Shown here one piece after another: positions 16,341 to 25,570 of a stretch of 64,000 bases of DNA (position 1 is the first letter of the stretch; each line of letters starts with the position of its first letter). Under the pieces are notes generated by a model that saw only the letters and a program-made list of their open reading frames with translations, was not told the origin of the DNA and did no database searches. The position numbers and the translations under genes are program-made. This DNA comes from Niallia taxi (GTDB lineage: Bacteria > Bacillota > Bacilli > Bacillales > Cytobacillaceae), in NCBI RefSeq assembly GCF_004005475.1, contig NZ_RZTZ01000008.1, forward strand, positions 62,001 to 126,000. Direction: 5' to 3'.

Positions 16341-17129
16341 TTAGAATTTCGAAGAATTCCAAATCGGGAAGTACCTTCTTAACTCAGGAATAAGTTTATT
16401 CATCTGTCGTTTTCTTATAATCAAATGGAACAACAGTGCTTTTACTTCTTCTTTTGATACTTGCCATTCTGATGGAATATCCCTCCCGAAGGCAGCAGCA
16501 AGCTGCTCGTCTTTTATTGATTCAAGCTTAATCAATGCTAAGCGGAAGGGGTCTGCATTATCAATGTAAGGTACAAATTCATCATAAGTAGAACCCCAGA
16601 TGACCTGAGAGTTCCATGTATAATAATTAAGACTCTCAATAGTCCATTCAGGGCCATTAAAAGCATCAGCGTGATCGATATAGGCAAGCTGGTAAGGTTT
16701 TTGGCCAGTAATCAATATATTTTGCGGCTCATCTTTTCTGTCATAATTCGATATCCAGTGATCAAACACAATAATTTCTGGGAGTGTGGAAGTGTTTTTA
16801 CAATGATTAAGCTTTCCGGGTGTATACATACTGGCATTATTAATAAGTAAGCTTCCGAAATGTGGTCCTTCTTCAATAGCCATTCTCTTTAATAATTTTG
16901 GATCTTTAAGTTTCTGTTTTGAAAAGATTATTACTTGACCAGTTGCTATCGGGAGATGTAATAGCGTTCCTAGCCGATATGCCACTAATTCATTAAATAA
17001 CGATCTCCTGCCATTTGGGTTGGACATTAATTTTACAATGTAAATATTCCCATCACTGCACAGGAATAGCTTTGCAGCCATTTCGCCCTCTTCAACATCC
17101 TTTATATACTCAACTGCATAAACAGACAT
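16341..17129 (-). CDS. Small HipA-like kinase-fold protein
   Basis: A 262-residue protein with signatures of the HipA-like kinase family: IVKLMSNPNGRRSLFNELVAYRL in the N-lobe (Lys for ATP), HWISNYDRKDEPQNILI as catalytic loop (Asp, Arg, Asn) and LAYIDHADAF as the metal-binding Asp motif. It is much shorter than HipA (about 440) and has no HipB-like partner, so it is probably not a classical toxin; the substrate is unknown. AGGAGGGG before the ATG at 17129 sets the start, against an ATG seven codons upstream. Confidence 0.75.
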   Translation of the reverse strand: MSVYAVEYIKDVEEGEMAAKLFLCSDGNIYIVKLMSNPNGRRSLFNELVAYRLGTLLHLPIATGQVIIFSKQKLKDPKLLKRMAIEEGPHFGSLLINNASMYTPGKLNHCKNTSTLPEIIVFDHWISNYDRKDEPQNILITGQKPYQLAYIDHADAFNGPEWTIESLNYYTWNSQVIWGSTYDEFVPYIDNADPFRLALIKLESIKDEQLAAAFGRDIPSEWQVSKEEVKALLFHLIIRKRQMNKLIPELRRYFPIWNSSKF

Positions 17130-17362
17130 TTGTCCCCTCCTTGACAACATTCGTTTTTAGGTCTTTATAGTTTATTTGCATAAATTTAGATTGTGAGGCG
17201 GAAAGCCCTTGGAAAAAGAAAAACACATATGTATTTGCATCCTTAAACTGCCAAGAATAGAGGGTTTTTAAGCAAATGGGAGAATATTAATGGGGTGACT
17301 AATCAATATCAGAATTCTTAATGAAATTCTGAACATGTATTTATAGATAAAGAGGTGTGCAG

Positions 17363-17950
17363 ATGAAAATGTTAGTTGTTTATACATATCCAAATCATAA
17401 AAGCTTAAATTATGCTTTTTCCCAACAAGTAATGAAGGGAAGCAAAGAAAACGCTAATATAAAGGGAATTCAAATGCTTGACTTATACGAAGAAGGCTTT
17501 AATCCCTTGTTAGTATTCAATGAACAAAAACGAAGACGTGATATGCATATTGATCCGGAGTTAGAAAAATATAGACAACAAATAAAGTGGGCTGACAAGC
17601 TAGTGTTTATTTATCCTATTTGGTGGGGAAGACCACCTGCCATGCTACTAGGATATATTGACCAAATGTTTGCCTCGAATTTTGCCTATAAAGATAAAAA
17701 AGGACTTTTTCCGGAAGGTCTTTTGAAAGGGAAATCTGTTGTCTGCATATCGACAATGAAGGGACCAACTAATTATCCGATGCTGTGGCTTAATAACGCC
17801 CACAAAATTCTTATGAAAAAAGCGCTATTTAATTTTGTCGGAATAAAAAAGGTGAAGTTTTTTGAATTCGGAAATATGGAAAGCCCTAGAGGAAACCACA
17901 GCAAGAAATTAGAAAAGATTTATCAATATTTCCAGAAAATAGACAAATGA
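17363..17950 (+). CDS. NAD(P)H-dependent oxidoreductase (flavodoxin-like fold)
   Basis: A 195-residue flavodoxin-fold quinone reductase of the MdaB/KefF/NQO type: LVVYTYPNHKSLNYAF at the FMN phosphate site, VFIYPIWWGRPPAMLLGYID as the second flavin loop and CISTMKGPTNYP. It should reduce quinones or similar electrophiles with two electrons using FMN or FAD. GAGGTG at 17352-17357 supports the ATG at 17363. It is monocistronic with its own terminator. Confidence 0.88.
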   Translation: MKMLVVYTYPNHKSLNYAFSQQVMKGSKENANIKGIQMLDLYEEGFNPLLVFNEQKRRRDMHIDPELEKYRQQIKWADKLVFIYPIWWGRPPAMLLGYIDQMFASNFAYKDKKGLFPEGLLKGKSVVCISTMKGPTNYPMLWLNNAHKILMKKALFNFVGIKKVKFFEFGNMESPRGNHSKKLEKIYQYFQKIDK

Positions 17951-17985
17951 ATATCTTAGTATTGTCCGTATATTATATAATTTTC

Positions 17986-18018
17986 AAACAGCTGCCTGAG
18001 AGTCAGCTGTTTTTTTTC
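17986..18018 (+). terminator. Terminator after the oxidoreductase gene
   Basis: AACAGCTG and CAGCTGTT arms with a 9-base loop and eight T residues. Confidence 0.85.
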
Positions 18019-18123
18019 AAAAAAGTAAGCCATGGTTCCTTGCTTCAGTATAGCGATAAAGAAATTAGGATATTTTATGGATAAAGGCTTAAAGGAATTC
18101 TGTGAAAGGATTGTGGGCTTAAA

Positions 18124-18558
18124 ATGTGGTATCCATACACGATAATAGGGATTTTTCTACTCATCCTAATTACTATGCCAAAAAAGCTGACAATTAAGGA
18201 GATGTATTATAGTGCTGGCGTCTTTGGCTTTGGCACTTGGCTTGGAGATGTATTGGTAGGGGATGTTTTTAAGGGATTTCAACTTGGCCCTTCGCCTGTC
18301 ACTTCTCCGATCGACTATATATTTGTGGCATTTGTTCCACCAGCAATCGGCATCATCTATTTGAACTTTTTAACAGTTACTAAATCTATTTTATACAGGT
18401 GGATATTTGCCGTCGTTTCGTTCCTGTTAGAATGGGGAGCAGTAGCATCAGGCTACATGACAAGTAAAGGCTGGCATACATGGTATTCCATTCCAGTATA
18501 TATTTTTGTTTTCCTTTTCTTTTTTCCTTTGCATTTAAAAATCATGAGAAAAAATTAA
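18124..18558 (+). CDS. Hypothetical four-segment membrane protein
   Basis: A 144-residue hydrophobic protein with four likely membrane segments (about 5-18, 62-82, 88-108, 120-138) and a conserved-looking loop GFGTWLGDVLVGDVFKGFQLG. I cannot assign a family with confidence; it resembles small Bacillus membrane proteins of the CBO0543 type. The ribosome site before the ATG is weak. A hairpin terminator follows. Confidence 0.6.
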   Translation: MWYPYTIIGIFLLILITMPKKLTIKEMYYSAGVFGFGTWLGDVLVGDVFKGFQLGPSPVTSPIDYIFVAFVPPAIGIIYLNFLTVTKSILYRWIFAVVSFLLEWGAVASGYMTSKGWHTWYSIPVYIFVFLFFFPLHLKIMRKN

Positions 18559-18578
18559 ATCTTCATGTTCGTAAAGCC

Positions 18579-18616
18579 AAAAGAACCAAAGCAATTTCAG
18601 CTCAGGTTCTTTTTCT
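18579..18616 (+). terminator. Terminator after the membrane protein
   Basis: AAAAGAACC pairs with GGTTCTTTTT over a 17-base loop, followed by more T residues. Confidence 0.6.
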
Positions 18617-18831
18617 GTTTAAGATAATAAAGTGAATTTAACTAAAAACATCTGTTATTATGATATAATTAATGAATAAACGATTATGGTAATATAACAA
18701 TTTACTAGTAAAATACTATTATTGTCAATTTATTAAAATAACTATATTTCTCTTGCTTACATAACAAATAGTAAACTAGCAAAATGTCTGTTATAGTTGG
18801 AGTATTGATATGTAGAAAGAAGGTACTGAAT

Positions 18832-21594
18832 GTGGGGTACAAAAGGAAGCAATATTTTGGATTAGGATTGACCGTCTTATTTATGGTTCTCTTAATGGGA
18901 ATCGTTCTTATTATGATGCAATCCATTAAAGATAATATGCTGGAGATTGTGCAGGATCGCTATCATAAGGTGAATGAGGCTACAGAAATCAGGCAGCAGA
19001 TTTATTTGGAAGACCGTAATATGCTTAACCTGATGAACGGAAGAAGTGCGAATACAAATAACGATTTCGTTGAAACATCTGCGGAGGATATCACCCTTCT
19101 TAATACTAAAATAGCCGATCTTGAAGTAATATTGAATACAAACAAGGCACAGTCGCTAATTAAAGAAATTAGTAATGGTTACGCAGAGTTTGCCAAAATG
19201 GAAACAGAGATTTTAACTGTTTACAATAATAATGGCTCTACACAAGAGCTGCAAGCCATTTATAATGATGGCGCAGCAAATCGAACGGTGCTATTAAGCA
19301 AAATTGATGAGTTTAAGGATTATCAGGAATCGTTGATGGGTGACGCTTTAAGTGGAGCCAATGCTACATACAAACAGCTTGTTATTGCACTTATTTTGGT
19401 TGTTTCCGTTGCACTTATACTCATCGTTTCTGTCATGCTATGGATTATTAGAAGTACTACAAGAAATATTAATTCCATCGTTGATGTCATTAAAGATGTT
19501 GACTTTAATAATTTGGCTGAAGTGCCTCGCATTCAATTGGACAGTAATGATGAAATTGGTGATATTGCAAGATCATTTAATTCAATGGCTGCGTCCCTTG
19601 AAAATTACACATCAAAGGAAAAACAATTTGTCGAAGAAATTTCCGAACAAAGCTGGGTTCAATCTAATTCTGCTGAAATCATCAAATTATATGGCCGCCA
19701 CGTTTCCATATCCGCACTTTCAGAGCAATTTATTAAGAAGGTAGTAACTGCTACAAACGCTAGTTTTGGTGCATTTTACCTTATGGATGAAACAGGCAAA
19801 GAGTCTGTGTTCAAAAAAGTCGCTGCATATGCAGATTCAGAGACTGGAAGACAAACATTTACTGCAGGCGAAGGGCTTATTGGCCAAACTGTGCACGACA
19901 AGAAAATGATTGTTTTGAATAGTGTTCCTGAAGACTATCGTTTAATCTCCACTGGATTAGGAGAGGTTAAGCCGAAATCTGTACTGATTGCTCCAATATT
20001 GGTGAAGGACGATGTTGTTGCTGTTTTGGAGATAGCGAGTATTAAGGAATTCACTAAAGCTGATCAGAAGCTTATTGAAAATGTCCTGGAAACATTGGGA
20101 ATCGGTATTATGAATATTCTGGGGAGAATGGAAGTCGAGCGCTTACTGCTTGAATCACAAGCCCAAACAGAAGAGCTGCAAACACAATCAGAAGAATTAC
20201 AAGCGCAATCAGAAGAACTGCAAACACAGACAGAAGAGCTGCGAATGATAAATGAACAGCTGGAAGAACGCACAAATGATGCAGAGTTTAAAACAGAGGA
20301 ACTTGTGACTGTTAAAGAAGAATTAGAGGAGCAGGCGAAACAGCTTCAGCTTAGCTCGAAATATAAATCTGAATTCTTGGCTAATATGTCTCATGAGCTT
20401 CGCACACCACTTAACAGCATTTTGCTGCTTTCTGAAATGCTTGCAGATGACCTTGATGCAGAATTATCTCCAGAACAAAAAGAATTTGCGAAAGTTATTA
20501 ATTCTTCTGGTAATGATTTATTAAATTTAATCAATGATATTCTTGACCTGTCCAAGGTGGAAGCAGGAAAACTTGAAATTAGCTTTGAAGAGGTGTACTT
20601 AAGTGAATTCGTCGATAGGCTGAAGCGTAACTTTACGCAAATTGCAAAAAGCAAAGAGTTAGACTTCGACATTAATTACGCAGACGATGTTCCGCCAATT
20701 ATTTACACAGATGAACAAAGATTACAGCAAATCATGAAAAACCTATTGTCGAACGCATTCAAATTCACAAAAGAAGGCAAAGTAGCTATTACGGTTAATA
20801 AAGCAAATGCGGAGGAAGTTTCGCAGCTTCCGCTTTCTAACCATGCGGATATATGGGTGAAAATGTCTGTTTCAGATACAGGAATTGGGATACCTGCAGA
20901 TAAGCATATGATGATATTTGAGGCATTCCAGCAGGTTGATGGAGCTACAATGAGGAAGTATGGTGGCACAGGTCTGGGCTTATCCATTTCTAGAGAATTT
21001 TCACAGCTCCTTGGCGGTATGTGCAAAGTAGAAAGTCAAGAAGGCGAAGGCAGTACCTTCACTATTTATATTCCTAATTTGCCAGGAGGAATTCCATTAA
21101 TAGGGATAGATAACACAGAAGAGGAACAAGCTTCAACTACTGGAACAGAAGTGCCTGAATATGAGCTGAATGAATCGGCTGTCAGTGCAGAGGAAAGCAC
21201 ACCGCAGTCTCCATCAACTGTTTTACAAGGGAAAACAGTGATTGTAGCGGACGATGATTACCGGAATATCTATGCATTAAAAAACGCGCTGGCTAAAGAA
21301 GGTATGAACGTTATTACTGCTGAAAATGGTGCTGAATGTCTTGAGAAGATGAAAGAATTGGAGCATTTTGATATTGTTTTAATGGATATTATGATGCCTG
21401 TTATGGATGGTTATGAGACAATCAAACGAATTAGGACCATGGAAACACATAATGATATTCCTATCATTGCTTTAACAGCAAAAGCGATGAAGGGCGACAG
21501 GGATAAATGTATAGAAGCAGGGGCATCAGATTATATCAGTAAGCCTTTGAAGCTAGATCAATTATTATCTGCAATGCGTGTATGGCTCTCCTAA
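18832..21594 (+). CDS. rsbK: Hybrid sensor histidine kinase, RsbK-like
   Basis: A 920-residue protein: membrane segment 1 (about 9-32), extracellular helical sensor (33-180), membrane segment 2 (about 185-210), HAMP, GAF domain (about 290-435), a Gln/Glu heptad coiled coil (445-510), HisKA with His521 in NMSHELRTPLNS, HATPase with DTGIGIP and GGTGLGLS, and a C-terminal receiver with phospho-acceptor Asp852 (LMDIMMPVMDG). The next genes are a CheR-type methyltransferase and a receiver-PP2C phosphatase, the RsbK-RsbM-RsbY set controlling sigma-B in the B. cereus group. AGAAGGT at 18817-18823 favours GTG 18832 over the ATG 48 bases upstream. Rsb assignment rests on architecture and context. Confidence 0.85.
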   Translation: MGYKRKQYFGLGLTVLFMVLLMGIVLIMMQSIKDNMLEIVQDRYHKVNEATEIRQQIYLEDRNMLNLMNGRSANTNNDFVETSAEDITLLNTKIADLEVILNTNKAQSLIKEISNGYAEFAKMETEILTVYNNNGSTQELQAIYNDGAANRTVLLSKIDEFKDYQESLMGDALSGANATYKQLVIALILVVSVALILIVSVMLWIIRSTTRNINSIVDVIKDVDFNNLAEVPRIQLDSNDEIGDIARSFNSMAASLENYTSKEKQFVEEISEQSWVQSNSAEIIKLYGRHVSISALSEQFIKKVVTATNASFGAFYLMDETGKESVFKKVAAYADSETGRQTFTAGEGLIGQTVHDKKMIVLNSVPEDYRLISTGLGEVKPKSVLIAPILVKDDVVAVLEIASIKEFTKADQKLIENVLETLGIGIMNILGRMEVERLLLESQAQTEELQTQSEELQAQSEELQTQTEELRMINEQLEERTNDAEFKTEELVTVKEELEEQAKQLQLSSKYKSEFLANMSHELRTPLNSILLLSEMLADDLDAELSPEQKEFAKVINSSGNDLLNLINDILDLSKVEAGKLEISFEEVYLSEFVDRLKRNFTQIAKSKELDFDINYADDVPPIIYTDEQRLQQIMKNLLSNAFKFTKEGKVAITVNKANAEEVSQLPLSNHADIWVKMSVSDTGIGIPADKHMMIFEAFQQVDGATMRKYGGTGLGLSISREFSQLLGGMCKVESQEGEGSTFTIYIPNLPGGIPLIGIDNTEEEQASTTGTEVPEYELNESAVSAEESTPQSPSTVLQGKTVIVADDDYRNIYALKNALAKEGMNVITAENGAECLEKMKELEHFDIVLMDIMMPVMDGYETIKRIRTMETHNDIPIIALTAKAMKGDRDKCIEAGASDYISKPLKLDQLLSAMRVWLS
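20158..20245 (+). repeat. 21-bp coding repeats (heptad coiled coil)
   Basis: Four imperfect 21-base units encode QTEELQT / QSEELQA / QSEELQT / QTEELRM between GAF and HisKA domains. Glu/Gln heptads resemble chemoreceptor methylation helices and are a candidate target of the adjacent CheR-type enzyme. Confidence 0.75.
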
Positions 21595-21635
21595 GCTTGG
21601 AATTGTCTCAAGTAAAAAATTAAGGAAATGATTAC

Positions 21636-22457
21636 ATGGAAAAAGAAGAAATTGAATTAGACTTACTTTTAACAGCTGTTTACAGAATTACTGGCTATGA
21701 CTTTAGGCAATATATGCGTTCCTCCTTGATGCGTCGTGTTCAGAATCGCCTAAGCAGAGAGAAGCTGCTTACTATTACTGGCCTAACCGAAAGGATTATC
21801 TATGATGAAGACGTGCTGCACAAGCTGCTGCGTGACTTTTCCATAAATGTTACGGAAATGTTCAGAGATCCATCCTTTTTTAAGGCGTTTCGAGAAGAGG
21901 TAGTTCCTGTTTTAAGAAAGCTGCCTGAAATCCGAGTATGGCATGCAGGCTGTTCTACTGGGGAGGAAGCATATTCCATGGCAATCCTGCTAGAAGAAGA
22001 GGGCTTGGCTAACAAAACAAAGATATATGCAACAGATATGAATGACATTGTGCTGGAAAAAGCTGCCGGGGGAGTGATACCGCTCCCGAAAATGCAGGCA
22101 TATACGAAAAACTATCTTGCTGCAGGCGGGAAAAGATCCTTCTCCGAATATTACACAGCAGACAGCAATGGCGCGGTATTACATTCTACCTTGCTGGAAA
22201 ATATCGTGTTTGCACAGCATAATCTCGTGACGGACGGGTCGTTTAATGAATTTCATGTAATTATATGCCGTAATGTGCTGATTTACTTTAATTTTGAATT
22301 ACAGCAGCAAGTATACAACTTATTTAATGAAAGCCTGAGTGCAGGAGGTTTTCTTGGTTTAGGCAGCAAAGAGACAATACGCAGTGATTCTGCCTACTTT
22401 GAAAATTTTAATACCCAGGAAAAATTATTCCGCAAAAAAAGCAGTGTCCCGTATTAG
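21636..22457 (+). CDS. rsbM: CheR-type protein methyltransferase, RsbM-like
   Basis: A 273-residue SAM-dependent glutamate methyltransferase: N-terminal helical domain (YRITGYDFRQYMRSSLMRRV), NVTEMFRDPSFF, SAM motif VWHAGCSTGEEAYSMA, YATDMN and VIICRNVLIYFN. CheR enzymes methylate receptor glutamates; in the B. cereus group RsbM methylates the hybrid kinase RsbK and damps sigma-B activity. Its place 41 bases after a hybrid kinase and next to a receiver-PP2C gene, with no chemotaxis operon nearby, supports that role. Confidence 0.85.
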   Translation: MEKEEIELDLLLTAVYRITGYDFRQYMRSSLMRRVQNRLSREKLLTITGLTERIIYDEDVLHKLLRDFSINVTEMFRDPSFFKAFREEVVPVLRKLPEIRVWHAGCSTGEEAYSMAILLEEEGLANKTKIYATDMNDIVLEKAAGGVIPLPKMQAYTKNYLAAGGKRSFSEYYTADSNGAVLHSTLLENIVFAQHNLVTDGSFNEFHVIICRNVLIYFNFELQQQVYNLFNESLSAGGFLGLGSKETIRSDSAYFENFNTQEKLFRKKSSVPY

Positions 22458-22470
22458 GACACTGCTTTAA
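22438..22470. terminator. Bidirectional terminator between rsbM-like and rsbY-like genes
   Basis: AAAGCAGTGTCC and GGACACTGCTTT form a 12-bp stem; the rsbM stop lies in the loop and arm. A/T runs on both sides serve both convergent genes. Confidence 0.85.
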
Positions 22471-22475
22471 ATTTT

Positions 22476-23615
22476 TTAATTTGCTTGAATAAGAACAACA
22501 CACATATCATCTGTGGCACCATCTTGATGATCCTTCGATGTAATTAAGTCGATTGGTTCAGCTAGTTTTGCTTCGGCAAGTCGGCATGAAGCCGCTTCCT
22601 TAATACACTCAATCCCTGTTTGACCGTATTTATCAATGGCCTCATGTACACCATCCGTGCAGAGGATAAGCTGTATAGATTCAGAGTATGTAATAACATT
22701 CTTTTTTGTTTTTATATCATCAAAGAAACCGACAGCTGTAGTGTTGCTTTTTAGCTCCGCTATATGATTATCATCAATTAAAGCATAGCCGTCGAGATGT
22801 CCTGCGTTTATGTATTCTATCGTTCGTTCATTCGTATCTAACACTAAATAAATGGCTGTAAAGTAATAAGGTATTTTCTGATTTGAGTTAAGGGTACTCA
22901 TCCGGCGATTTAAATCTTGTATAACATACTCAGGATCAGGATTTGTTTGTATAGTATCACGCAATACCGAGGAAATGAACATACATACAAGCGAGGCCGA
23001 AATTCCATGCCCCATCATATCAAGCTGAATGGCGGCATAACGGTGGTCACTTATCTCATACCAGAAATACATATCTCCTGCCAATTGAAATGCAGGCACA
23101 TAGGATGCCTTTATTAGCAAATTTTCTTTATAAATTGGCGGGCTTAGTACACTTGTTTGAACTTGTGTAGAAAGCTCAAGCTCATTGCGGATTTTTTCCT
23201 CCTGCTTTTTATGCCAATCTTTTTCATATTTTAAGCGGATGGCGACTCGAAGTCTGGCAAGCAGCTCCGTTTTGTTAATCGGTTTCATTAAGTAGTCTGT
23301 TCCACCTGCATCTAACGCCTCGACCACCTTGCTTGAATCCTCTAAAGCTGTTACAAAAATAACAGGTATATCCTTTAAATGTTCAACTTGCTGGAGTTGT
23401 TTACATGCCTCTATTCCATCAATTTCAGGCATCATGATATCCATTAAGATAGCATCCACCTGGCTCTCAATAACGTATGGGGTATCTGAATATAAGTAGT
23501 TAAACATATCCTGTGCGGAAGTAAACGACAGATAATCAATATACCCGGCACGCTGAAGCAACTTTTCGATAACGAATAAATTTGCCTCGTTATCATCAAC
23601 AATCAGAATTCCCAA
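22476..23615 (-). CDS. rsbY: Response regulator with PP2C-type phosphatase, RsbY-like
   Basis: A 379-residue protein: receiver domain (1-125; VDDNE, phospho-acceptor Asp59 in ILMDIMMPEIDG, Lys in YLMKPI), a linker helix, and an SpoIIE/RsbU-type PP2C phosphatase (about 185-377; AGDMYFW, MMGHGISASL, CTDGVHEA, GATDDMCVV metal-binding motifs). In the B. cereus system RsbY dephosphorylates the anti-anti-sigma factor RsbV when its receiver is phosphorylated by RsbK. The TTG at 23615 lies 7 bases after GAGGGG. It is divergently placed to the kinase genes and has its own sigma-B-like promoter. Confidence 0.87.
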   Translation of the reverse strand: MGILIVDDNEANLFVIEKLLQRAGYIDYLSFTSAQDMFNYLYSDTPYVIESQVDAILMDIMMPEIDGIEACKQLQQVEHLKDIPVIFVTALEDSSKVVEALDAGGTDYLMKPINKTELLARLRVAIRLKYEKDWHKKQEEKIRNELELSTQVQTSVLSPPIYKENLLIKASYVPAFQLAGDMYFWYEISDHRYAAIQLDMMGHGISASLVCMFISSVLRDTIQTNPDPEYVIQDLNRRMSTLNSNQKIPYYFTAIYLVLDTNERTIEYINAGHLDGYALIDDNHIAELKSNTTAVGFFDDIKTKKNVITYSESIQLILCTDGVHEAIDKYGQTGIECIKEAASCRLAEAKLAEPIDLITSKDHQDGATDDMCVVLIQAN

Positions 23616-23664
23616 TTATCGTCCCCTCACTTACTTTCTGTTTTTCTATATACAACATTTTTAA

Positions 23665-23689
23665 ATACCCTATAAAAATTAAAATAAAC
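23665..23689 (-). promoter_or_regulatory. Sigma-B promoter before the rsbY-like gene
   Basis: On the minus strand GTTTAT (rc of 23684-23689), 13 bases, then GGGTAT (rc of 23665-23670) match the sigma-B consensus GTTTAA-N12-15-GGGTAT in all but one base, 50 bases before the start codon. It implies that the phosphatase is part of the regulon it activates. Confidence 0.75.
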
Positions 23690-23919
23690 ATAAAAAGATA
23701 AATTTTAATTGATTCCAAATAGATTTCAAGGTGATAAAAATGGCAAAATGCTATAATTTCAGTAGGAACAAATGGTTACTACCATTTTAAAACGTGCTAA
23801 AACAGATTATATAGATAAAATTTTTTACAACCAATCTTTATGATAGTATTCTCATAAATCCTTAGTCAAGTCATTAATAAATCATTGTTCGAAACTAGCA
23901 GATGGAAAGAAGGGTTTGG

Positions 23920-24324
23920 ATGAATAAGTTTTACATTGCTTCAAGCTTTAAAAATATAGATTCAGTACAATATGTCAGTGAAATATTAGTTAATAAAGGA
24001 TATGTTCAAACATATGATTGGACAAAAAATGAAAGGGCATCATCACTTGATGCTTTAACAGAAATTGGTCAGAAAGAACTAACAGGGGTAAAAGCTGCGG
24101 ATTTACTTATCGTGTTACAGCCTGCAGGAAAAGGGAGTCACATAGAATTAGGGATCGCACTTGGCCAAGGGAAGACAATTATTCTTTATACTCCAGAAAA
24201 GAAAATAGAGGATCTAAAGACCACTTGCACCTTTTACCATCTACCAGAAATAAAAAAATGTGTTGGAGATTTAGCTGAATTAATAGAGTTAGTTACAAAA
24301 ACTGTTGCGGTTACAGAAAGCTAA
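23920..24324 (+). CDS. Nucleoside 2-deoxyribosyltransferase-like protein
   Basis: A 134-residue protein with the flavodoxin-like fold of nucleoside 2-deoxyribosyltransferases: MNKFYIASSFKNIDSVQYVS at the N-terminus (family has YLASPFF), AADLLIVLQPAGKGSHIELG, which holds the conserved Glu and His/Asp region, and GKTIILYTP. Members move deoxyribose between bases or hydrolyse nucleotides; some are only putative sugar-nucleoside enzymes. GAAAGAAGGG precedes the ATG at 23920. Monocistronic. Confidence 0.7.
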   Translation: MNKFYIASSFKNIDSVQYVSEILVNKGYVQTYDWTKNERASSLDALTEIGQKELTGVKAADLLIVLQPAGKGSHIELGIALGQGKTIILYTPEKKIEDLKTTCTFYHLPEIKKCVGDLAELIELVTKTVAVTES

Positions 24325-24370
24325 AAAGCATAGCTTACATCAGTTATACTTTAACTTATTTACATATGTA

Positions 24371-24541
24371 TTAATGAGTAATATGAAAGATAAGTTCACC
24401 AACAGCTTCACCAAGCTTGACAGTAATAGTAAATAACCAAAAGCCAATGGATGTAATAGAAGCTAATAGCCCAAAAGTAATAATTGTTTTAAAAGTTTTT
24501 ATATTTTTTATATGCTGGTACATCTTAGAATGGTCCCCCAT
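24371..24541 (-). CDS. Small membrane protein (50-56 residues)
   Basis: A short frame with one membrane helix (TIITFGLLASITSIGFWLFT) and a C-terminal amphipathic part VKLGEAVGELIFHITH. The first ATG (24541) has no ribosome site; the ATG at 24523 follows GGGGGA and may be the true start, giving 50 residues. Codon choice and the clean hydrophobic profile suggest a real gene, but no family is recognised. The rest of the 24325-24688 gap shows nothing else. Confidence 0.45.
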   Translation of the reverse strand: MGDHSKMYQHIKNIKTFKTIITFGLLASITSIGFWLFTITVKLGEAVGELIFHITH

Positions 24542-24688
24542 TATAGTTTTATTATAATTTATAACAAGAACGCTAATAATTGTAAATAATTTATGTTTGA
24601 AAATGGAGATATTATGTTAAATTGGATTAGTAGGTAAATAAATGGGTATTTCATATAAAAAAGTCACTTGAGAAAAGAGGGAGTTATC

Positions 24689-25570
24689 ATGACAATAGTT
24701 ATTGAAAATGAGTTGCTTAAGGTGGAAATCGCTAGCAGCGGTGCAGAATTACGCAAGGTGAAGCATAAGAAAACGGAGCTTGATTATATGTGGAAAGGTG
24801 ATAAAGCCTATTGGGGACGCGTGTCACCAGTATTATTTCCAATTGTCGGCCGTTTAAAGGATGATGAGTACGAATTGAACGGAAAGACGTATGAAATGTC
24901 TCAGCATGGCTTTTTACGTGATGTAACTTTTGAGATTACAGAGCAGACAAGCAGTGCTGTTTCGTTTGCTGTAGAATCTGGTGGGCGTTTTCTTGATGTA
25001 TATCCATATGAGTTTAAGGCGTTGATTCATTATAAGCTAAAAGAAGATTCTTTGGCTGTTGGCTGGGAAATAGTGAATGAAAACAACGAGGAAATGTACT
25101 TTTCTATCGGTGCACATCCTGCCTTTAATGTGCCGCTGTCAGAAAATGAAACCGCTGCAGATTATACCCTTTATTTTACGCCTGCAGAGAATCAAAGTGT
25201 AACAGAGTATGAGTTAAAGGATGCACTTATTCATGAAAAAGGAAACGCTAATGATATTAATGCCATTCAGATTAAAGACTCTCTATTTGAAAAAGATGCT
25301 TTAATATACAGTCATATTGATTCAATCAAGTTAGCGTCAAATCTTTCGAATCATGGGGTAGAAGTGAAGTTTGCTAATTTCCCATATGTAGGGATATGGT
25401 CGAATTATTCCAAAACAGAAGGAAAAATGGCCCCATTTGTGTGCATTGAGCCTTGGTACGGAATTGCCGATACGTTTCATACAACAGGCAAATTGAATGA
25501 AAAGTTCGGTATTAATAAGCTGGAAGCAGGAGAAACGTTCCAAGCGGAATACGAAGTAAGGTTTATATAA
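24689..25570 (+). CDS. Aldose 1-epimerase family protein (LacX-like)
   Basis: A 293-residue beta-sandwich mutarotase-like protein. It has RVSPVLFPIVGRLKDDEY and MSQHGFLRD (catalytic-type His), FSIGAHPAFNVP (second His) and a Glu in CIEPWYGIAD near the C-terminus, the same set used by galactose mutarotases. It most resembles the LacX branch, whose substrate is unclear. GAGGGAG sets the ATG at 24689. It is monocistronic and not linked to sugar genes here. Confidence 0.85.
   Translation: MTIVIENELLKVEIASSGAELRKVKHKKTELDYMWKGDKAYWGRVSPVLFPIVGRLKDDEYELNGKTYEMSQHGFLRDVTFEITEQTSSAVSFAVESGGRFLDVYPYEFKALIHYKLKEDSLAVGWEIVNENNEEMYFSIGAHPAFNVPLSENETAADYTLYFTPAENQSVTEYELKDALIHEKGNANDINAIQIKDSLFEKDALIYSHIDSIKLASNLSNHGVEVKFANFPYVGIWSNYSKTEGKMAPFVCIEPWYGIADTFHTTGKLNEKFGINKLEAGETFQAEYEVRFI

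Noticed and set aside
20158-20245. Repeats considered as a mobile or regulatory repeat
   Set aside because: They are in frame within the kinase and encode a coiled coil.
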